Shown here: positions 58,638 to 64,000 of the stretch, in pieces
Position numbering within the stretch: the first letter of the stretch is position 1
Layout: the number at the start of each line of letters is the position of its first letter
Source: JASLCR01 sp964384345
Lineage (GTDB): Bacteria > Patescibacteriota > Saccharimonadia > Saccharimonadales > Saccharimonadaceae
NCBI GenBank assembly: GCA_964384345.1
Contig: CAYLKD010000002.1
Span: forward strand, 48,890 to 112,889
Length of the DNA stretch: 64,000 nucleotides
Direction of reading: 5' to 3'
Made by a program: the position numbers and the translations under genes
The notes under the pieces: model-generated
Database searches by the model: none
What the model was told of the DNA's origin: nothing
Seen by the model: the letters and a program-made list of their open reading frames with translations, nothing else

Positions 58638-59759
58638 ATGGAAGATCTCAATATCAAACAACTCACACTAGCGGTACGCACAATTGCTGAGGAGAAAAAT
58701 CTCCCTGAAGAAACCGTCATGAGCGTTATTGAGCAGGCAATTGCTGCTGCATGGCGACGTGATAATGGAGAGCGCGATCAAGAAGTACGTGCTCAACTCA
58801 ACGTCAATGACGGCACAGCAAAAGTATTTGTTGGACGAGAAGTTGTCGAAGAAGTTGGTTCAGATGCGCACGAGATTAGCCTAGATGATGCCAGAAAAAT
58901 CAAAAAAGATGCCGAGCTGGGTGATTTAATCGAAGACGAACATGATGTAACAAGCTTTGGACGTGTTGCGGCCCAGACTGCCAAGCAAGTAGTTTTGCAG
59001 CGACTTCGAGAAGCTGAGCGAGAAGTTGTCTTGGCCGAATACGAAGACAAAATTGGTTCAATTGTATCTGGTACCGTCCAGCGTGTTGAACCCCGAGTGG
59101 TTCGAGTAGAACTTGGTAAAGCAATTGGTATCATTCCTCAGAGCGAGCAAATACAAGGCGAATTTTATAGTATAGGCTCACGCATTAAAGTTTTCATCAA
59201 AGACATCGAGCGTGATAATCGTGGTCCTCAGTTGATACTTTCTCGTGGCAATGAGGCCTTCATCAAGCATCTTTTTATGCAAGAAGTTCCAGAGATGGAA
59301 TCGGGTGCAGTCGAGATCAAGGCAATTGCTCGTGAAGCAGGGCGCCGTACGAAGATAGCTGTCGTCTCAACCGTTCCTGGTGTAGATCCAGTTGGTACAT
59401 TTGTCGGTGGTCACGGTACGCGGGTACAGGCGGTTATGAATGAAATCGGTGATCAAGAAAAAATTGATATCATTAATTTCAAAGAAGACCCAAAACAATT
59501 TATCACCGAAGCTTTGTCTCCAGCAGAAATTGCTCGAGTAGAAATTGACGAAAAAACAAAATCTGCGCGCGTTTTTGTCAATGAAGATCAGCAATCTATT
59601 GCAATCGGTCGCGGCGGTCAAAACGTTCGTCTCGCGTCACAGCTGACAGGTTATGAGCTCGATATTGAAGCGACAACAGCGCAAAAAGCTGAGCAAAAAC
59701 CACGGCGAAATATCGAGGATAGTCTTATGACTGCCTTGGGCGAAACTGACGAAAAATAA
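58638..59759 (+). CDS. nusA: Transcription elongation/termination factor NusA
   Basis: The 373-residue factor binds RNA polymerase and nascent RNA. N-terminal domain about 1-125 (LPEETVMSVIEQAIAAAWRR), S1 domain about 130-205 (YEDKIGSIVSGTVQRVEPRVVRVELG split), and two KH domains with VPGVDPVGTFVGGHGTRV and the GxxG-like SIAIGRGGQNVRLASQL. The C-terminal acidic repeats of E. coli NusA are absent, as in most bacteria. The ATG has AAAGGATG upstream. The hairpin after the stop is the CIRCE of clpC. Confidence 0.96.
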   Translation: MEDLNIKQLTLAVRTIAEEKNLPEETVMSVIEQAIAAAWRRDNGERDQEVRAQLNVNDGTAKVFVGREVVEEVGSDAHEISLDDARKIKKDAELGDLIEDEHDVTSFGRVAAQTAKQVVLQRLREAEREVVLAEYEDKIGSIVSGTVQRVEPRVVRVELGKAIGIIPQSEQIQGEFYSIGSRIKVFIKDIERDNRGPQLILSRGNEAFIKHLFMQEVPEMESGAVEIKAIAREAGRRTKIAVVSTVPGVDPVGTFVGGHGTRVQAVMNEIGDQEKIDIINFKEDPKQFITEALSPAEIARVEIDEKTKSARVFVNEDQQSIAIGRGGQNVRLASQLTGYELDIEATTAQKAEQKPRRNIEDSLMTALGETDEK

Positions 59760-59781
59760 TACTGACTAGTCCTAAAACAAA

Positions 59782-59808
59782 TTAGCACTCTCTTGACGAG
59801 AGTGCTAA
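59782..59808. promoter_or_regulatory. CIRCE element (HrcA operator) at clpC
   Basis: TTAGCACTC, nine bases, GAGTGCTAA: an exact copy of the CIRCE consensus. The nine-base spacer contains TTGACG, the -35 of the clpC promoter, so bound HrcA would block RNA polymerase. The hairpin followed by TTTTT could also act as the nusA terminator. Confidence 0.95.
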
Positions 59809-59822
59809 TTTTTATGTATACT
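59793..59822 (+). promoter_or_regulatory. clpC promoter embedded in CIRCE
   Basis: TTGACG (59793-59798), an 18 nt spacer and TATACT (59817-59822) preceded by TG. The leader is about 55 nt with AGAGGA before the start. Confidence 0.8.
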
Positions 59823-59884
59823 AAATAGTGAAATAGCGCAAAATAGCGCTTGCTGTAACTAAGTAGAGGACTGATAATAAAAAT

Positions 59885-62353
59885 ATGGCAGATGATTTTT
59901 CAGAATTCGTATCTCACTTAACCGACAATGCCCGCATAAGTTTGCAGCAAGCAAATGCCATTGCCCGTGGATACGGAAGTGCCTACATCGGCACCGAGCA
60001 TCTTTTACTTGGTATATTAGCTCAAGGCTCGTCAGTCGGTGCCAAAATTTTGGCTGACGTAGATGTTACTCTTGACCGAGCTGAAGTTGCATTAAACTTA
60101 AGCCCACGCACTATTCTGATCACAACTGGTGGAGCAGGACTCAGTGAAACAGCAAAACTCACGTTAAAGCTCGCTTGGGAAATGGCACAAGAATATCACC
60201 AAGAATACCTAGGTACCGAGCATATTATCTATAGTATAGTTTCGCAAAAAAACGCACGAGCAACAGTGCTACTTAGAGACATGGGTGTAAATTTAGATGA
60301 GTTACGAGGAGATCTTGAAGAATTCCTTGATCGTCAACAAACACAATATGAACATACAGAGACACAGCAGCAAAAAAGAAAAAGCGCAGGCGGCGCTCTT
60401 GACACATTCGGTACAGATCTAACGCAAAAAGCTCGCCAGGGTGAACTCGACCCGGTTATCGGACGTGATGCAGAACTAGAACGAATGATGACAATTCTTA
60501 TGAGACGTACAAAAAATAACCCAGTGCTTATCGGTGAGCCTGGCGTTGGTAAAACGGCCATAGTAGAAGGATTAGCCAGACGAATTGTTTCGGAGGATGT
60601 CCCAAACTACTTGCTTGATAAACGCGTCATTCAACTTGATATTGCCGCAATGATTGCAGGGACAAAATATCGAGGAGAGTTCGAAGAACGTCTAAAAAAA
60701 GTAGTGAAAGAGCTGACTACTCAAAAAAACGTGATTGTCTTTATCGATGAGTTACATTTGCTCGTTGGTGCTGGGGCTGCCGAAGGAGCACTTGACGCTG
60801 CTAATATGCTTAAGCCCGCCCTTGCTCGCGGTGAAATGCATCTTATTGGTGCAACGACGCTTGAGGAGTACCGTAAGCACATCGAAACAGATACTGCACT
60901 CGAACGCCGCTTCCAAACTATAGTCGTTAAAGAACCAAACCTTAAAGATACACTTGCTATTTTGAAAGGTTTGCGCGGCTACTACGAAAAACATCACTCT
61001 GTTCAGATGGCCGATGAAACACTAGAGGATGCTGTATTTATGTCTGATCGATACATCAGTGATCGATTCATGCCAGATAAAGCCATTGATGTGATCGACG
61101 AAGCCGCTGCACGGCTGCGCGCGCTCAAAAGCCGTCATCCAAGTGATGAGCGTGATTATAAAAAACAGCTCAATAACCTCAATGAAAAAATGGAAGAAGC
61201 GGTTGCTGCTGAAAACTACGAGCGAGCAGCACTCTATAAAACACGTATTAGTCGGGTACAAAAATTACTTGATGAATTATTGGAAAAACAAGAAAAACGA
61301 ACACCAGTCAAGCTTTCAAGTGACGACATCGCCCATGCAATAGCTATAATGACAGGTATTCCAGTTGAGAAAGTTAAAAAATCAGAGGCATCAGTTCTCA
61401 ATCAACTCGAAAAACACTTATCAAAACATGTCATTGGTCAAAGTGAAGCGATCGCACAAGTCGCAAGAGCAGTACGCAGAAGTCGAAGCGGCGTTTCAAG
61501 CCCAAACCGACCAATCGGGTCGTTTGTGTTTATGGGACCTACAGGAGTGGGCAAGACTGAACTCGCTAAGGTTATTGCACGAGAGGTATTCGGTAGTGTA
61601 GACGCGTTAATCAAAATAGATATGAGTGAGTTTAGTGAGAAACACACGACGTCTCGTCTCGTCGGCGCACCAGCTGGATATGTTGGATACGATGATGGCG
61701 GTCAACTCACGGATAAAATCAGACGACAGCCATACAGTGTTGTGCTATTTGATGAGATTGAAAAAGCGCATCCAGATGTTTTTCATATGCTATTACAGCT
61801 TCTTGAAGACGGTAGGTTGACTGATGCGAAGGGTCGTGAGGTGAGTTTCACAAACACTGTCATTATTTTGACAAGTAATCTTGGCGCCGATGAAATGATG
61901 AAGGAATCAAGCCTTGGCTTCAACGTCCGTACGACAGCTGAGCGGCGAGAATTAAATCATGTCCATGAAAAGAATGCGCGAGCAACCAAGAAAGCACTCG
62001 AAAAATTTATGCGGCCCGAACTCATTAACCGCTTTGATGGGCTCATTACATTCCGCGCACTGACACGACGGGAAATCGGAAAGATTTTCGATACCTTGAT
62101 TTTGGAGCTAAATGATAGACTTACGAAAAAAGGTCTTCGTTTACTCGTCACGGCTCAAGTGAAAAAACACATTATCGATCTAGGATACGACGAAAAATAT
62201 GGTGCTCGTCCTCTACGCCGGACGATACAAGATGAGCTTGAACACCCGATAGCCGAAGGCGTGTTATCAGGAATATACGAAAAAGGAACCGTCATAGAGG
62301 CAGTCATGAAGGAAGGTGGTGTATACATTCATGTCAAAGACGAAGCAGCATAG
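59885..62353 (+). CDS. clpC: ClpC-type AAA+ unfoldase
   Basis: The 822-residue HSP100 protein has the double Clp N-domain (about 1-150), AAA-1 with Walker A GEPGVGKTA (217-225) and Walker B VIVFIDELHLL, a UVR-type coiled-coil (about 420-450, EKMEEAVAAENYERAALYK) typical of ClpC rather than ClpA, AAA-2 with GPTGVGKTELAK and the C-terminal D2-small domain (YGARPLRRTIQDELE). It feeds proteins to ClpP for degradation. HrcA/CIRCE control is predicted, which places it in the heat-shock regulon. Confidence 0.97.
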   Translation: MADDFSEFVSHLTDNARISLQQANAIARGYGSAYIGTEHLLLGILAQGSSVGAKILADVDVTLDRAEVALNLSPRTILITTGGAGLSETAKLTLKLAWEMAQEYHQEYLGTEHIIYSIVSQKNARATVLLRDMGVNLDELRGDLEEFLDRQQTQYEHTETQQQKRKSAGGALDTFGTDLTQKARQGELDPVIGRDAELERMMTILMRRTKNNPVLIGEPGVGKTAIVEGLARRIVSEDVPNYLLDKRVIQLDIAAMIAGTKYRGEFEERLKKVVKELTTQKNVIVFIDELHLLVGAGAAEGALDAANMLKPALARGEMHLIGATTLEEYRKHIETDTALERRFQTIVVKEPNLKDTLAILKGLRGYYEKHHSVQMADETLEDAVFMSDRYISDRFMPDKAIDVIDEAAARLRALKSRHPSDERDYKKQLNNLNEKMEEAVAAENYERAALYKTRISRVQKLLDELLEKQEKRTPVKLSSDDIAHAIAIMTGIPVEKVKKSEASVLNQLEKHLSKHVIGQSEAIAQVARAVRRSRSGVSSPNRPIGSFVFMGPTGVGKTELAKVIAREVFGSVDALIKIDMSEFSEKHTTSRLVGAPAGYVGYDDGGQLTDKIRRQPYSVVLFDEIEKAHPDVFHMLLQLLEDGRLTDAKGREVSFTNTVIILTSNLGADEMMKESSLGFNVRTTAERRELNHVHEKNARATKKALEKFMRPELINRFDGLITFRALTRREIGKIFDTLILELNDRLTKKGLRLLVTAQVKKHIIDLGYDEKYGARPLRRTIQDELEHPIAEGVLSGIYEKGTVIEAVMKEGGVYIHVKDEAA

Positions 62354-63344
62354 GTCATTGCTTGGCAGTGCCGCTGTAGTTCTGTTTTCTGCAGTGCTAT
62401 TTTTCAATATACTTTTTAGCCGCCAATATATAGTCGACAGCGTCAAAGCGTATCAATATGCGCCAAGCGCGGATATGGCTCACATTCGTAGTGACCTTCG
62501 GTTGACTAGTAAGGGCAGTTTTTATTTCAATGCAAGTGAGCCCGTCATCGAGCCCGCCTCAGAATTTAATCAAAGTTGTCGTCAGACCCAAGAAACAAAT
62601 AACCCGATCCTCGGTTGCTACGATGCGGAACGTATCTATGTATTCGATGTTACTAACAAAAAGCTAGCGGGTATTGAGCAAACAACAGCGGCGCATGAGT
62701 TGCTGCATGCTGCGTACGGCCGGCTCGGTAGCAGTGATAAAGCAGCACTTGATACAGAGCTGCAAAAAGCATATGAACAGCATAAAACACCAGAGCTTAT
62801 TGAACGGATGGATTATTACAAGCGTACCGAGCCTGGTGAAGAAATGAATGAGCTTCATTCTATACTCGGTACGGAGATATCTGACGTAGGCCCAATCCTG
62901 GAGGACCATTACAGACAATATTTTACTGATCGATCAGTAATTACTAATTTTCACAATCAATACGCAACGATATTCAGCTCGGTAACAAATGATATTCAGA
63001 GACTCAGTACGCAAATAAATTCACAAACAGCAGCTCTCAACATTCGTATTGATGCATATAACGCATCTGTACAGCAGCTCGATTCTGATGCTGCGAGCTT
63101 TAGTAAACGCAATAGACAAGGTGAATTTACCTCGGCTGATGAGTTTAATAGCGAACAAAATCAGCTTTTGCAACGTCAAAATGCTCTCGCAGATGAACGT
63201 AACAGTATCAACGTGGCTATAAACTCCATAGACGGTCTACGTACACAGTACAATCAGCTAGTTGAAGAGTATAATCAGCTCAATAGTAGTATCAACAGTT
63301 CTCTGACACCGGTTAACTCTGTCAATGCTCAAGGGGCCATGTAA
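62331..63344 (+). CDS. Membrane-anchored HExxH protein, probable metallopeptidase
   Basis: I choose ATG at 62331, overlapping clpC by 23 nt; GTG codons at 62316 and 62319 are alternatives. The 337-residue protein has a membrane anchor (about 10-30), then an extracytoplasmic domain with TTAAHELLHAAYGRLG containing HELLH (122-126) as a zinc-peptidase motif, then a coiled-coil region rich in Asn/Gln (about 200-325). Two cysteines (QSCRQ and LGCYD) may form a disulfide before it. I do not recognise the family. Position between clpC and radA, coupled to both, suggests an envelope quality-control function, but this is inference. Confidence 0.7.
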   Translation: MSKTKQHRSLLGSAAVVLFSAVLFFNILFSRQYIVDSVKAYQYAPSADMAHIRSDLRLTSKGSFYFNASEPVIEPASEFNQSCRQTQETNNPILGCYDAERIYVFDVTNKKLAGIEQTTAAHELLHAAYGRLGSSDKAALDTELQKAYEQHKTPELIERMDYYKRTEPGEEMNELHSILGTEISDVGPILEDHYRQYFTDRSVITNFHNQYATIFSSVTNDIQRLSTQINSQTAALNIRIDAYNASVQQLDSDAASFSKRNRQGEFTSADEFNSEQNQLLQRQNALADERNSINVAINSIDGLRTQYNQLVEEYNQLNSSINSSLTPVNSVNAQGAM

Positions 63345-64000
63345 TGGTAAAAGTAAAAGCAAATTTCGTTTGTCAAAACTGCGGTGCTTCGTACACAAAA
63401 TGGAGTGGGAAATGTGAAAACTGTGGCGAGTGGAATACGCTTGTCGAACAAGCACCGTCCAATGACGGCAAGTCTGCTGTTGCTAAAGGCGGCCGATCGG
63501 GTTCGGTACTGGCAGTTCAGACAATTGGCTCGATTGATCCTGGAGGTGAACGACCACGCATGTCAACCGGCATAGAAGACCTCGATGCAGTACTTGGCGG
63601 CGGAATACTACCTGCCGGTGTCGTACTGGTTGCGGGACAGCCCGGAATAGGTAAGAGTACATTGATGCTTCAGATTGCTACCATGGTAGCGGCCAGACAA
63701 ACTGTTTTGTATATATCTGGAGAAGAGAGTGCGTCACAGGTGCGACTGCGCGCGACACGTTTAGGTGCTGATAAAAACGATGGCCTTAGCTTTGCAGCAA
63801 GTACTAGTGCCGACGACATTGGTGCGACAATACGATCGGGAGCATATGACCTCGTTGTAATTGATTCGATACAGACCCTTAGCCTTGACGACATTACTTC
63901 GGCGCCTGGTACGGTTTCTCAAATCACCAATTCCGCTAACGTCATTATTCGCTCGGCAAAATCCTCGCACACTGCCGTAATGGTTGTCGGTCACGTGACG
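63344..64000 (+). CDS. radA: DNA repair protein RadA, 3' end outside the window
   Basis: The frame starts at ATG 63344, overlapping the previous stop (TAATG), and stays open to the window end (219 codons of about 450). It has the N-terminal four-Cys zinc finger CQNCGASYTKWSGKCENCGEW, Walker A AGQPGIGKSTL (about 98-108), YISGEESASQVRLRA and the Walker B-like YDLVVIDSIQTL. RadA/Sms is a RecA-like helicase that helps branch migration during recombination and, in competent bacteria, natural transformation. The KNRFG motif would lie beyond the window. Confidence 0.95.
   Translation, partial: MVKVKANFVCQNCGASYTKWSGKCENCGEWNTLVEQAPSNDGKSAVAKGGRSGSVLAVQTIGSIDPGGERPRMSTGIEDLDAVLGGGILPAGVVLVAGQPGIGKSTLMLQIATMVAARQTVLYISGEESASQVRLRATRLGADKNDGLSFAASTSADDIGATIRSGAYDLVVIDSIQTLSLDDITSAPGTVSQITNSANVIIRSAKSSHTAVMVVGHVT

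Noticed and set aside
59782..59813. CIRCE hairpin as merely a nusA terminator
   Set aside because: The exact TTAGCACTC-N9-GAGTGCTAA sequence and the -35 inside it point to an HrcA operator; terminator activity may be secondary.
1..64000. tRNA genes, rRNA genes, CRISPR arrays, insertion sequences and attachment sites
   Set aside because: Intergenic gaps are short and were read through; no cloverleaf, repeat-spacer array, transposase or terminal inverted repeat was seen.
1..64000. UGA recoded as glycine (as in Gracilibacteria/SR1)
   Set aside because: Several conserved genes, for example metK and cyoB/cyoC overlaps, end at TGA exactly at the family's C-terminus, so UGA acts as a stop.

Overview
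The window reads as a chromosomal segment of a Patescibacterium, most likely a Candidatus Saccharibacteria (TM7) relative. The reasons are the very compact gene order with many 1-4 nt stop/start overlaps, short versions of housekeeping enzymes (MetK about 325 aa, a 511 aa Rel protein), UGA used as a stop, a transketolase split into two genes, a glycolysis/pentose-phosphate set with almost no biosynthesis, the small envelope proteins (YtxH-like, DUF5665-like), and a MATPRLPxPG-type tail-fibre-like surface protein. I cannot prove the lineage without a database. The environmental type with a cytochrome bo3-like oxidase is suggested.

Layout. 1-340: 3' end of a glyoxalase-fold (PhnB-like) gene. 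415-3445: a phage-tail-fibre-like / beta-helix surface protein, apparently one gene broken by a single-base frameshift near 1129, followed by a coupled lectin-like gene. 3484-7286: rRNA/tRNA uridine methyltransferase, a foreign-looking GC-rich secreted protein, RsgA and several small ORFs. 7352-11668: aldo/keto reductase, a SAM-riboswitch-like leader with metK, an ArsR regulator with its operator and an FMN reductase, an Erm/KsgA-type rRNA methylase and a VIT1-family transporter. 11722-15067: PAP2 phosphatase, membrane proteins, RmuC and an unusual aquaporin. 15086-18646: pheST. 18702-23386: cyoABCDE. 23420-30056: ABC exporter, FKBP isomerase, thioredoxin reductase, a PLD-family protein, pyrophosphatase and RelA/SpoT. 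30140-38107: GAPDH, a second foreign-looking gene, and a tightly coupled operon rpiB-rpe-transketolase(N)-transketolase(C)-fba-pfkB-pfkB2. 38104-46226: LOG protein, uvrB, gatC-gatA-(membrane HEPN-like)-gatB, galU and three small membrane genes. 46284-64000: dnaE, a TrmH-type methylase, a lone PilB/GspE ATPase, malic enzyme, L19, an RNase HII-YraN fusion, an M1 aminopeptidase, a secreted HNH nuclease, nusA, a CIRCE-controlled clpC, a membrane metallopeptidase and the start of radA.

How the genes work together. Pentoses and trioses are interconverted by the non-oxidative pentose-phosphate operon and passed to GAPDH. Two PfkB-type kinases sit beside fba and could supply the phosphofructokinase step often missing in this group. 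A quinol oxidase is present without any visible dehydrogenase in the window. The secreted nuclease and the aminopeptidase fit scavenging of nucleic acids and peptides. The surface protein at 415-3445 may mediate attachment.

The strongest regulatory pattern is that more than a dozen genes on both strands have a TATACT/TATAAT-like -10 box ending only 6-9 nt before the start codon, which predicts leaderless mRNAs. Other regulatory finds are a perfect CIRCE at clpC, a SAM-I/SAM-IV-like leader at metK with a predicted SD-sequestering hairpin, an 18 bp palindrome in the arsR promoter, a terminator-like hairpin in the nusA leader, and overlapping divergent -10 boxes at 57831-57840. No tRNA, rRNA, insertion sequence or CRISPR array was recognised.
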